From the NCBI GenBank assembly GCA_037957365.1, contig JARHVA010007802.1, forward strand, positions 541,606 through 605,605: DNA of 64,000 nt, read 5' to 3'. The notes beneath the pieces are model-generated. The model saw nothing but the letters and a program-made list of their open reading frames with translations. It was not told the origin of the DNA and searched no databases. The position numbers were made by a program, and so were the translations under genes. Source of the stretch: Torreya grandis (lineage: Eukaryota; Streptophyta; Pinopsida; Cupressales; Taxaceae). Below, one piece after another: positions 46,907-57,399 of the stretch. The stretch's first letter is position 1, and every line of letters starts with the position of its first letter.

Positions 46907-47915
46907 ATAAAAGTGATATATTTGTAGGTGGAGGTCTCAAAGGTAGATATTCTAGTTGGAGCTCGAGAAGTTGCTTGTTTACTAACAAATACTTGCATTT
47001 TTGGACCCCTGACTAAAACTTGTCTAATGTATTTATATCAAAGCTTCCACCTGATTTATATGGGGTGTGATTATATGGATTAAATATGTATGTGAAGTAT
47101 CTCAAAATTCACATAAATGGCTTACATTTTTTGTTTTATTCATGGTTAAACTTAGGTTTTAAAAATTGCATTTTTCTTGTATTAGGAAAGGTGTTCTTAA
47201 GGCTATAATGGGTGGTGGGTTTGTTGATTGGGCCAGATGGGAAGAGAAGAACCTATTCCTAGACATTATCTACCCCCTTAGACAAGTTGGTGGTGTCATT
47301 TTTCACTCAATAATCATATGAATAAGAGTTATGCAACAACAACTTGAACTTGACAACATTTGTTGTCAATGTTTCTACTCTCCAAAATGGTAGTGTTTTT
47401 GTACTTTTAGGTGGATTCAAACATCATGGTGGTGTGATACCATGTAATTTTCCTATATAGACATGATAAAATTGATATATTCATAGGTGGAGTTCTTTGA
47501 GGTATAAATGGTAGTTGGAGCTTGAAAAGTTGCTTGTTCACTAACAAAAACTTGCATTTTTAGACCCATCACTACAACTTGTCTAACAAATTCATCTTGA
47601 GGATTCCACATAAGTGATATAGGGTGTGATTAGAGGGGTTAAATAGGTATGTAAGGGATCTCACCATTCATATAATGACTTTTAGTTTTCATTTTATGCA
47701 TGTTTGAAGTTAGGCTTAAAAATTACTTTTTTAAAATATTGGGAAGGGTGTTCTTGAGGTCAGAATGGGTGGTGGGTTTATTGATCAGGATTGGAAAGAG
47801 GCCAAGAACCTAGTTATAAATTTTATATTCCCCCCCCTAACATGTTGGTAGTGTCATTTTACACTCAGTAAGCATCAAAATTAGAGTTATCCAACCATAA
47901 CTTGAACTTTGACAA
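44765..47915 (+). repeat. 557-bp tandem satellite-like array, about 5.5 copies
   Basis: The marker GTGTTCTTGAGG (or -AAGG) occurs near 44,897, 45,449, 46,012, 46,568, 47,191 and 47,748, giving periods close to 557 bp. One period is about 626 bp because a TG microsatellite expanded inside it. Other unit words are GGTGGTGGGTTTATTGATCG, ACTTGTCTAA and GCTTCCACCTGA. Copies differ by many point changes but few indels. The array follows directly on the decayed gene and has no coding frame. Confidence 0.9.
46831..46904. repeat. (TG)n microsatellite inside the 557-bp array
   Basis: Thirty-seven uninterrupted TG units within the fourth full copy, at a site where other copies have only a short T/G-rich word. 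It accounts for the longer period there and for a spurious Thr-His frame on the minus strand. Confidence 0.98.
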
Positions 47916-47919
47916 CTTT

Positions 47920-48135
47920 GATGATTCTAAAAACTTTAACAACTTAAACTAGAGACATAGAAACTTAATGAGTAATTGACCTATTGAAAAGTTTGAAATT
48001 TTTGAAAACTTTGATAACTTTGAAATTTTTGACAACTTTGACCTATTGACTTATTGGGTGGTAATTCACCTATTGACATATTAGGTGGTATTGAGTAATT
48101 AACATATTGACCTATTGACCTAGAAAGTGACTTAT
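47920..48135 (+). repeat. Degenerate short tandem DNA (TTTGAC/CTATTGAC words)
   Basis: AACTTTGA and TTGACCTATTGAC words recur irregularly at the end of the satellite array. It probably arose by slippage from the last partial unit. Confidence 0.7.
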
Positions 48136-49560
48136 TGTGGATTCTCCATTTAGTGTATATAATTGAATTAGTTTCATGTTATCCTTGAATTATTTGAGGC
48201 CATGAATATTTTGTCATTTGTGTAAGGTTACAAGTGGATGAATGACTATAAGTGGTAACCAAAAAGTGATTGTATGTCACAATCAAAGAAGGAAGCTTGG
48301 AGTGATTCCACTAGGTTGGTAAGTTGTGAGTTATCATGATATTATTTTTGAACATGTTGAACTTATACATACCTATAAATACATGAGTAATACATATACC
48401 CATATACCATATTTTGCCTATGGTCTAGTCCAATATAAAAGTAAATGGTTGTTTCTCATGAAAGGAGTATGACTTTGGTGTAGATAATGATATATAGATT
48501 GAGAATGATCATTGATGTGGAAGGTTAAGTATTTTTTATATAAAAGATAATGGTAAATAATTAACATACAGTCCAATAGAACAAAGAAACCCTATCTATA
48601 CCTTGTTTTGGGTTAACAGTCACAATGTAAAGGGAAGTAAGAGTTATTTCTTAATCTTGTCAAGTATACCATTGAATAGATATGGACTTGGAAGATGGTC
48701 CCATAAAAAAAATAGGGTTTATACCTCTTAAAAGATGCATGATATATTTGAAATTGAACTAATACTCCATGTCATTGTCATAGGCTTATAAGGTGCATTA
48801 TTGTACCTTGTTGTGCCTTATATTTTGAATTGAATGTTGAAGTGTGTTTTAGCACTTTTAATAGGTTAAGGTAGGTGTGATTTGACCATGTAAGAACATA
48901 TATGATATAATACTAACTCCTTGAGACCTATATCAAGTTTTGGTAAGTTTTAAACCTAAGAGGATTGCCTAGTGAGAAGAGAGTGAAAGAGTGAGAGGAT
49001 GTTTGTGAATGGAATGTATGAAATGAGTTAGAGAATGGATGTGAGAGGTTTTCAATAGGTGTAATGACACCAAGAAGTGTCTCTAAAGTGTATAATAAGT
49101 AGGTAAAAAGAGATAAAGTCCAATAAGCCTAAGTGATAAGACTGTCATTAGTCATTTCCACTACACACAATGAATAAAAACTTTAATTTAAAAAAAATGG
49201 AAGATCCAAGATTTATAGCATTCAAAATAATAATTTTATAATCCTCATTTGTGTACGTACAACATTAAATACGAGATCCGATAGATAATAATTTAGAAGA
49301 TCAAAACACTAGTGTATAATAACACACAATGAAATAAAAACTAAATATATATTAGATAGATTATCATGATAGGCATACAATATAGGCACATACATGTCCA
49401 ATGTCAATAATACATAGATTTTTATGATGGGCATACAAAAAATTACTTCTATTAACATAGTATCTAATGTTTCATGAATGTCATATACACATACACAATG
49501 CTAAAAATGCATTAATTTCCATATAGGCATACAAAAAAGTACATCTCATGTGTATGACAT
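48136..49560. other. Unidentified non-coding DNA
   Basis: No protein motif or repeat boundary was recognised on either strand. Confidence 0.4.
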
Positions 49561-49564
49561 CTTA

Positions 49565-50190
49565 TTCATCAAGTAACCTCCCTTTCTTTCCCTTCCTCAA
49601 AGAAGACTCTCCCTAGGATGTCGTGCTAGTAGATGAAGACCCCTCTAATGACTTAGATTTCTCTAAAGTCTGATTTTAGGTCCTACGTTCATAAATAGCT
49701 TGTAACTGAGCCTATTCAAACATAATAATTATTATGAAATTAACATAAAATACATTCAAAAAAAATTTAAGAAATTAATTTTAAACTACAATAAAAAATC
49801 TTCTCAACATGTGCACTTATTTTAAGATCACAATCCTACTCAAACTATTTTTCACACTCAATCAAGTCAATAGAAGGCTAAGCTATCTGAATAGGCATCT
49901 AAAATATGGGAGGAACATGAGAAGCTGCCCTAATCACCATCTAACTAGGACTATCATTTGTCATAGGATAACCCTGCATATATAATACATTTACATAAGT
50001 TATATTTGCTCCAAGTACATATACTAAAATTATTAAAACAAGTCTATTTTTACAATTGAAAATTACAAAAACTAATATATACCTCAATCAGTGCTTATGA
50101 AAATGACATTTCAACAATAATGCCTATGTCTATCTCAGCTCATAGAGAGGGAGGAGTGTCTACTCTAGCCATCAACTATTCATGTAAACA
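49565..50190 (-). pseudogene. Degraded protein fragment, minus strand, unidentified
   Basis: Reading minus from 50,190, MARVDTPPSL, a stop, and AEIDIGIIVEMSFS give a short coding-like piece. YPMTNDSPS and AASHVPPIF-MPIQIA follow after a gap. A last piece has EKSKSLEGSSSTSTTS and GESSLRKGKKGRLLDE before a stop near 49,568. The pieces are separated by AT-rich gaps that could be introns. The Ser-rich, basic tail resembles ends of some plant transposase genes, but I cannot assign a family. Confidence 0.35.
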
Positions 50191-50639
50191 AGGTCTCACT
50201 TAGTTTTATATAAAGTACATAAAATCTTATATATGGAAACCAAAATGATCAATAGAAGAACTTGTATATATAAAAGATATATCTATATAAGTACATGAAT
50301 GCAATGACACATTATAAGAAAGAAGAAGACAAGCATGCACATGAAAATACACTTAAATCTGAATTGATAAGCCATCTGTTGAAGTGTTAGAGTAGTAGCC
50401 TTGTACCAAAACCAAAATTAGAGGATTAAAGTGAAAGGGAATATATAATTACTATTTTCTTTTTTTTCATTGAAAACTATAAATATACGTGGGTCAAGAT
50501 CATCAATTTATACTATATTACATGTTGAACTATATTGGTTATTGATTTATTACTTTCATAAAATAGGGTTTTGACTTAGGTAAGGCCCTTGTAACTACTT
50601 CCTTGTGGATGAATTTTCAAGATTAGTAAATTATTTAGG

Positions 50640-51600
50640 GATATTTTAAATTGTTTTTTAAAGGTGCCTACATTTGATGGAGTAGAGTGATGAAGTATGA
50701 TTGGCTTCCTAGGATTATAGAGAAATTAATGACTAATGATTTGGCTACACTATGTATAATATGGATACTATAGATTGTGTAGGTGGGGATTGTTGTCCCA
50801 TCAAGTAGATTCCTTTGTAACATATTCACCAACTAGGATGTGTCATAAAATAGTTTAATTTTCTTGCAAGTTCCTTGAGAGTGGACTATCACTTTCAAGG
50901 TTGTGATTAGAATATTAGGATTATCAGCTAAAGGTAGGGTTATGGCCTTGATAGAGTATTATGATAGAGGTAAGGTTATTAATTGGGTGTCATAATTTGG
51001 TGATGTTGATGCACATAACATAGGTTTTAAGTATGGGGTAAGACTAGTGGGGGTGGAGTAGGTAATTATCTAGACCCTTTAAAATGATATTATAGGGATC
51101 TTTTCCTCCCATTTGGTGGGATACAAACAGACATATTTCCTTTTATAAACATGGGCACCTATTGTTAAGATTATTGAGGAGAGAGGATGGAAGTTTGCAT
51201 GGGACTAATAGGTGTTATCATATTCTTACAAGGATATATATCAAATCATGAGGTTTATGGATATGTTTATCATCCACCCTACACTCATCATGGGCTAGGT
51301 GTATGAACACATGAACCCTTACCAGTGAGGGTTAGAGATTGGGATAGTGGGGGCCATCAAGGCTTCTAGTTGGATAGGTATGCCACCATTGAGATACTTT
51401 ACATGAGTGGTGGACACATTGACAATGATATATTTGGTAGCTCTACTATATTAGGGTATTTTAGGATAGTTTGTGAATGAGATAAACACTCTAATACCAT
51501 CATGAGAAAAATTAGTAGAGTACTAATTGGAGGAGTACATTTTAAAAATTATCTTGTGTAGGTTACAGTTATGGTAGGATGCCAACATTTAGTATAACCA
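50640..51600 (+). pseudogene. Degraded coding-like tract, unidentified
   Basis: Plus-strand reading gives long stretches with few frame changes but many stops: YDRGKVINWVS, FGDVDAHNIGFKYGVRLVGV, YKQTYFLL and WAPIVKIIEERGWKFAWD. After a frame change come EHMNPYQ, GLEIGIVGAIKASSWIGMPP and LRYFT. Consistent codon-like texture over nearly 1 kb suggests a former protein, probably transposon-encoded. It ends some 770 bp upstream of a gag fragment on the same strand. No domain recognised. Confidence 0.35.
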
Positions 51601-52369
51601 CCACCATAATATGTAGACACTTATATCTAAAAATAAGCATAGGATAGAGGGTGAGGAGATGAAGTTTAGGGGGGAATAAGGATGATCATACACTTGTTAG
51701 AGAGGAACAAATAGGATAGGAGGATAATGCTAATATGAGGTCCAATTAGGAATTAGACTTAGACTAACATTAAGTTACCCAGGTAAAGTAGTGAATTGGT
51801 TTATTTTTAGTTACTTTTTGTGTTACTTTCTAATTTATTACTCAGTTATTGTTTTTTTTACGTGACTAGATATCTAATGTCTTATCTTGTTCTATGGTTT
51901 TAAAGTGAATCACTTAGTGGTGGAGCATGATCAAATAAAATTTCATTAGTATTTTTTAGGTGAGGATTATTTGAGCTTCAATAATATTTTGGTGGATGTG
52001 GTTCTCCATGTGTGAATACACAAGCATACATCTATTTTTTTCCCTAATTATCATACATATGTGGAGTTCCCTCATAATAAGAGAGATATAATTAGCTAGA
52101 TGAAAATGTGGCTGGTTTAGAGTCTTAGGTGACTCTTAATGATATTGTTAGGGATAGGGGAGGTTAGGATCCATATATCCAAAAACTAGTGGGAGGTACA
52201 TCACCCATATAGGCATAATCAAGAGACACAAAAGTAGAGAAATTGTATCCCACATCACTCATCAACATTAGGACATTATCATAGGAGTAGAAGTAGTATC
52301 CCTCGGCATAACCTCTAAATGAGGACAATTACCTCCAATAGGATCTTAGGGTTACACCTTTATATCTAT

Positions 52370-52890
52370 TTTATGCAATAGGATAAAATCATTCCATGAG
52401 TGTGATTATGAACATAATGTTTGGAAAGAGAGAGATACCAATATATTACATGAAATATCATCCACTAAGGGAGATCAAGACAATGGTGACACACATCAAA
52501 TCTTGGATGGAATTACCTATAAACTAAATAAAGTGAAAATGGTCTTAAATTCAATGGATGAATATTTGTTAGGGAAGCTGATGCTTGGCTAATTAGAATG
52601 AAAAGGTGCTTTTGGATAAGATATTTTTCAATAAATAGTATGGACATGTTATTTATTTTAAAACTTTTAGATGAAGAATACTCGTGTTGGTACTATTAAT
52701 AAATAATTGTGAATTTAGATATGCCCACAGTCACTTGGGTGACATTCAAGGAAAGACAACACTACTTGTTGTATATCTACTTAAATGATAAAGTAAATGC
52801 ATTCCATAACCTCTATAAAAATGCCAATACTGAAAAGGAATATAATACATGTCTTTTAACCTTGATTTAGTACATGGGATATATGTAAAT
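52370..52890 (+). pseudogene. Retrotransposon gag fragment
   Basis: Translation near 52,560-52,860 gives ADAWLIRMKRCFWIRYFSIN, SMDMLFILKLLDEEYSCWYY, then two stops, then VNLDMPTVTWVTFKERQHYL and EFHNL-like words. This is the gag pattern (A--W------F, then L---A--W-, then W--F---F--RY). It ends abruptly near 52,890 in unrelated AT-rich sequence. Its plus orientation is opposite to the surrounding 30-kb candidate, so it is probably a separate insertion. Confidence 0.6.
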
Positions 52891-53950
52891 AACTTATTTT
52901 TGCATACAGTTTGTGTTATTTTTACATTAATTCTTGAGAAGTTACAAATTAGATGCAAAGAGTAAAACATATATGTAAACAACTGCAATCCTAACAAATG
53001 CAAAGAGAAAAACATATATTTAAACAATTTTTAACTCTTTATAGGTAAATGGTGTCTTCTTAATAGAGGTAGATGCAATTGTGGATGGCCCAACAACTGG
53101 ATCCAAATATGAAAACAATGGTTGCAACAAATTGAATGTTATAAATGTTGGTTGTGATGATGAAGGAACCATCACCTCCTTTGACATAAAAAATGACATA
53201 TATATTATATTAAATATATATGTAAATTAATTATTAGATTAAAAATTAAATTTATAAATATAACTTAAATTTAACATGACATTTATATAAAATATACTTG
53301 TATCTATGTGGTGACTAATGTCTACATACCAAATGTGTGTGACAAAAACTCATCACTCATAATAATATGATCTAAGCCATCTAAACCACCAATGCCATCA
53401 TCATCAAAAGGTTATATGCACATACCTCCACATAAATTACAAGGATGGGGTTGGGGTCAGGTAGCCTAAGGCATATCTATAGCATCACACTGTGAAAGCT
53501 TACTTGTATGTTAAACAAGTGTATCAGTGAGTAAACTAAGAACATGGAGAGTGTCTGTCTCCATGACTTGTTAAACCATGTAGGGGATCCCAAGCTCAAG
53601 AGTCTTTTGGATATGGATCCATGTAGGCCAATTATTTTCATGATGTACACCTGGTTAATCTTGTGCAGAGCCTTTTTATCAGACCTAAAACTCAGTAAAA
53701 TCACAATAATCAAGAATTTGGTTGAGGATAAACTCATAGTAGAGTTTACTCAAAAATTATAATGGTACATTATGGTTGTTACATGGTGGATAGTTAAATA
53801 CCATCCACCATCAATCCTAAAAACTAGCTTTGATTAAATTATGTACACAGTGATGGATATAAAAATATTTAGCTATTACGGGAGATGGGGCATTGGTGGT
53901 TGGGTCAATGAATAGGGCACAAATGTCAGATTTTAAAATATCCAAATTAT
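52891..53950. other. Unidentified DNA with weak coding texture on the minus strand
   Basis: Short minus-strand pieces such as LDPVVGPSTIASTSIKKTPF (about 53,045-53,110) and a frame of 86 codons at 53,477-53,737 may belong to the same unknown gene as the Pro-rich fragment to the right. The evidence is thin. Confidence 0.3.
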
Positions 53951-54305
53951 TAACCTAAAGGTTATATAAATTTTTAGCATAATATTCCCTACAAGTATCC
54001 TTATATGAGGTCCATTGATCAATTTGACTCATTATAGAGTTAATTTGAGTTAATAAGATATGTAGGAAATCATCTAGCTGGGTACGGTGGGGGTTGGTCA
54101 AATTGGGATTCCTCATTTTGTCAATTAACTCTTTAATTTCAAGTTTATTTTCTACAATGTTATCAATCAAAACCTCTTGACTGCTAAGGGGTTTTGGGGA
54201 ACTATAGGAGGGTTAGGTGGAGGGATAGGAGGAATAACAGGGTTTACTAGAGGGTTAGTAGGAGGAGCAAATAGATGGTTTTGTGGAGGGTTGGGAGGGT
54301 TAGCA
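53950..54305 (-). pseudogene. Pro-rich plus helical fragment, minus strand
   Basis: Reading minus, HPANPPNPPQNHLFAPPTNP and VIPPIPPPNPPIVPQNPLAV form a Pro/Asn-rich linker. After a one-base shift, SQEVLIDNIVENKLEIKELI and DKMRNPNLTNPHRTQLDDFL continue to a stop near 53,955. It lies about 700 bp inside the proposed 5' LTR of the 30-kb element and in its orientation, where gag would start. It is a candidate for that element's own coding remnant, but it matches no gag motif I know. Confidence 0.4.
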
Positions 54306-54579
54306 GGATGGACTATTAAAAAACAAATTATAATTAAAAATAAGGGTTAAACAATGAAAATTATGAAAAATTAGGATTAAATTAGGAATATTTTGATCAC
54401 TTACCTCTCCTACACAGTGGAATCATCGATCAACATATCTGTAATATGAATTTGGTAACTTATTGGCACACTTTGGAGTCTTCTAAGTAGAATGTGATCA
54501 TGGAAATAAGGGAAGAGCTAGGGAAATTGAATACAAAATGAGTAATTTTACATTCAGGTTTCTCTTTTTAATTTTTTTT

Positions 54580-54810
54580 ACACAGGTAATGTGATCATGT
54601 TATTAACACGATCGTATTATTGTAAATGTCAATAACATGATCTTATTGATTAATAACATGATTGTGTTATTATTTAATAAAACATGATTGAATTATATAA
54701 TAATGTGATCATGTTATGGCCTGATAATATCGAGCCTAGATTTAAATAATGTGATCATGTTAATTGAATAACATGATTACATTATTAATTAATGTGATTA
54801 CATTATAGGT
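54580..54810. repeat. Palindromic motif cluster 3
   Basis: About ten variants of AATAACATGATCACATTAT in both orientations, as in the clusters at 36.6 and 41 kb. Non-coding. Confidence 0.85.
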
Positions 54811-55004
54811 AATGTCTATGGAATTGTCCCCTAAATCTATGCTCTTACCCATGATCATCACCAATCCCTTTAACTTTTAATTAATATGCAAGTTTTGGCC
54901 GAGAGCTCAAATTTATTCACTTTTTTTGAAAGTAGATCAAAAACTTGGCATGATAAAAGTTAGAACATTCTAAAAAGTAACTAGAAGAGTTTTTTGGGGT
55001 GTGA

Positions 55005-55022
55005 GTCCCACCAGACATGCCA
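55005..55022 (-). other. Candidate primer-binding site beside LTR copy C
   Basis: The minus strand reads TGGCATGTCTGGTGGGAC, five bases inside the LTR end. Restoring C-A-T-G to C-G-C-G by two CpG transitions gives a TGGCGCGTCTGG-GGGAC form, close to primer sites of Tat-type plant gypsy elements (TGGCGCCGTCTGTGGG-). That resemblance is from memory. Confidence 0.4.
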
Positions 55023-55027
55023 TTATG

Positions 55028-56077
55028 TGATCAATAATAATCTAAGAGGGGAGATATTATGGTGTTATTATGATAAAAACTAAATAAAAACACACTAATA
55101 AAGTTAACACCTCAATCCTAAACACTCAAGGAGAAAGAGAACAATACAAGTATCTATCAATGGAAGATAAAACAAACATTATTTACCTTCCTTGAGAGCA
55201 ATATTTATATGTTAGACATGGATGAATGTGCTCGGTAGAGTGCTCAAAGAGTCTTTGACAATGTTATTCCTTGCATCATCTCTCCTTGTCACCTTGTCAA
55301 TGTTAGGCTTGGCTTTGGATTTGGCTTGGCCTTTGATGCTTCTCTCTCTCAACAAATGAACATTATAACATTACACAAAAAGGCTCTTTGAAAGTAATTT
55401 TTCACAATAACATTACACAAAAAGAGCTTCTTAAACAATGGGTGAGGCTTTATATTTATATCCTTTCAAACTAAATTCAACCCAAGTGTAGTTAGGTTAA
55501 AGTTAAATACAATTAAGTTTAGTTTAGTTTAACCCTAGTTGAGTTATGAAAGGGATAGGAAATTAATATTTGGGATAGAAATCCCATATATTAATCATGA
55601 CTCTCCATTTTTGAATTTAAGTCTTTAAGGGATATATTTTCAATTCTTTGAATCTGAGGATGATGACATCATCATAACTTTAACTTTATTGGAATTAAAT
55701 TTTTAAAAAAGTCATTTTCACTAATTACACCTAGAAATTTCACTTTATCATTTAATTTATTTTCTTATTTAATTTATTTTGCTTAGCATTTTTGCACTTT
55801 AGGAATTGTTTAAGTGACCCACTTAATGGGTCTAAAGGCTAAATTGTCAATATGCTAGGTTGTAAGTTGACTAGAGATGAATCTTTAAGATGTTACTATT
55901 GTGTACATTATAATACCCCAAATAGGAATGCCTTAACATGATTATAAGCAGTACTATCTAATGTGTGGATGAAATTGGAACATACAGTGGTACCCAGGCT
56001 TAATTGGCATTATTTGGTAGAAACCAATTTGAAGTCTGGTTAGAACATAGTTGTGGCCAAAATGAGGTGTATAAAGT
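55028..56077 (-). repeat. LTR copy C (5' LTR of the 30-kb candidate)
   Basis: Plus strand starts TGATCAATAATAATCTAAG and ends near GAGGTGTATAAAGT. A minus-strand TATA box (ATATAAATATAAAG) lies at about 55,449-55,462. It is collinear with copies A and B. The right boundary is uncertain by a few bases because the terminal TACA has mutated. Confidence 0.75.
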
Positions 56078-56239
56078 CACTATCCTCTTAGTGTCTTTCC
56101 TTATTACTTAGTATGTCTCATGTTTACTAAGGTTTCCTCATAAATTCCTATATCATGCATTTTACATTCCCTATCTCATTACAACAAACCTAATATTTTC
56201 CCTTGATGAATATTGTTTTGTTAACTTATCATATTCCTA

Positions 56240-57050
56240 AGGTTTTCATTTGTGAGTTCCATTGTGAGACCTTAGATAGGACTAGGCATTCATCCCAAAA
56301 CATTTCCTTATTTTTTCCCTTATTACCATTCACCTCATTGGTGTTCACCTTGTGAGTTATAGTGTAAGACTCTTGATAGGACTAGGAATTCCTCACAAAT
56401 TACCACATTAAACCTCTTTAAATTGTTCCAACATTTTTATCCACTTAATTGGTGTTCCATTTTTGAGTTATGGTGTAAGAACTTAGATAGTACCAAGATC
56501 TCCTCACAAAATATTCCAATAAAAATTTCATATTATAACCAAGTCACAATAAAATTACATGCTTCAAATTTGAGATAATTTGGGTTAAATTATGATTTAC
56601 ACATCATTTACATACTTTGTATCTTGATTTAGTATGTATTGTGCTTACTTCATAAACACTCTACTTTTATCTTCTTATTTTTTGATTGTGTGTATGTTTG
56701 CAACCATAATATTATATTTCTCATAATTCCCATCTTGATCTAGTATGATTATTTTGATTTATGTTTACATTGTAATTTTCTTTTCATATTGTCCATCTTG
56801 ATTTATTATGATTGATTAAATTTATTGTTCATTTGTCTTCTTTCCATTTTTTTTAACACATTTACCATTTTATTATAAATTTTCATACTTTCCAACTTGG
56901 TATAGTATGACTTATGTTTGTTTTAATTTGGTGCAATCTTTACTTTTACATGGTTTGAAAACATTTTTTTACATTTTTACTTTACCATATTTGGTTTTTT
57001 ATATTTATTCATCTTTTCTTTTTACACATTTTCGATCATGATATAGCATG
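56240..57050. repeat. Two short tandem families, pyrimidine-rich
   Basis: At 56,240-56,510 TGTGAGTT--A-TGT-AGA-C and TTAGATAGGACTAGG-ATTC recur about every 105 bp (three units). At 56,630-57,050 CATCTTGAT-TAGTATG- recurs about every 75-130 bp (five units). Both lie just outside the 30-kb candidate and are non-coding. Confidence 0.65.
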
Positions 57051-57399
57051 TATTACATTTAAAGATTATTTATACTTTTTCCAAATAATTTACTTTTCTT
57101 TTTAACCATGCATGTGTATCACATAATGATAGAAAATAAAACATACATCACATATTTCCCATAGCATATACAACAAAATTAAAATACATGTGCTAGAAAG
57201 GAAATGCATCCATGCATCCATCAACAATATTTGTAAAACTTGTAGATTAATAAATGTCCATATCAATATATATAATATGAGTTTGATACTATATAATACA
57301 AATACAAATATAGATATAACTCTAGGTCTCTGCTCCATCACACCTATCATGTGGTTGAGTCATGTTACCCATGGATGCCTATGACTGACTCCTCTAAAT

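Larger units (their letters stand above)
25736..56077 (-). mobile_element. Candidate roughly 30-kb LTR element, minus strand
   Basis: LTRs of one family stand at both ends, both in minus orientation. Beside the left LTR (the 3' LTR) the minus strand has a purine tract, AAATAAGGGAAAAC. Beside the right LTR (the 5' LTR) it has TGGCATGTCTGGTGGGAC, which could be a Tat-type primer site after CpG decay. The 9-bp sequence AGTCACTAT lies at the outer left (25728-25736) and at the outer right (56075-56083), with CACTA exactly adjacent on the left and within two bases on the right. The interior has no recognisable RT or integrase in minus orientation and carries later insertions. Alternatively, two separate elements lost their inner halves. 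Confidence 0.5.

Noticed and set aside
46743..46998. Minus-strand frames with Thr-His repeats
   Set aside because: Translation of the (TG)n microsatellite inside a non-coding satellite copy.
53544..53762. Plus-strand 72-codon frame overlapping a minus-strand frame at 53,477-53,737
   Set aside because: Neither strand shows a domain or continues into readable sequence on this side; both may be chance.
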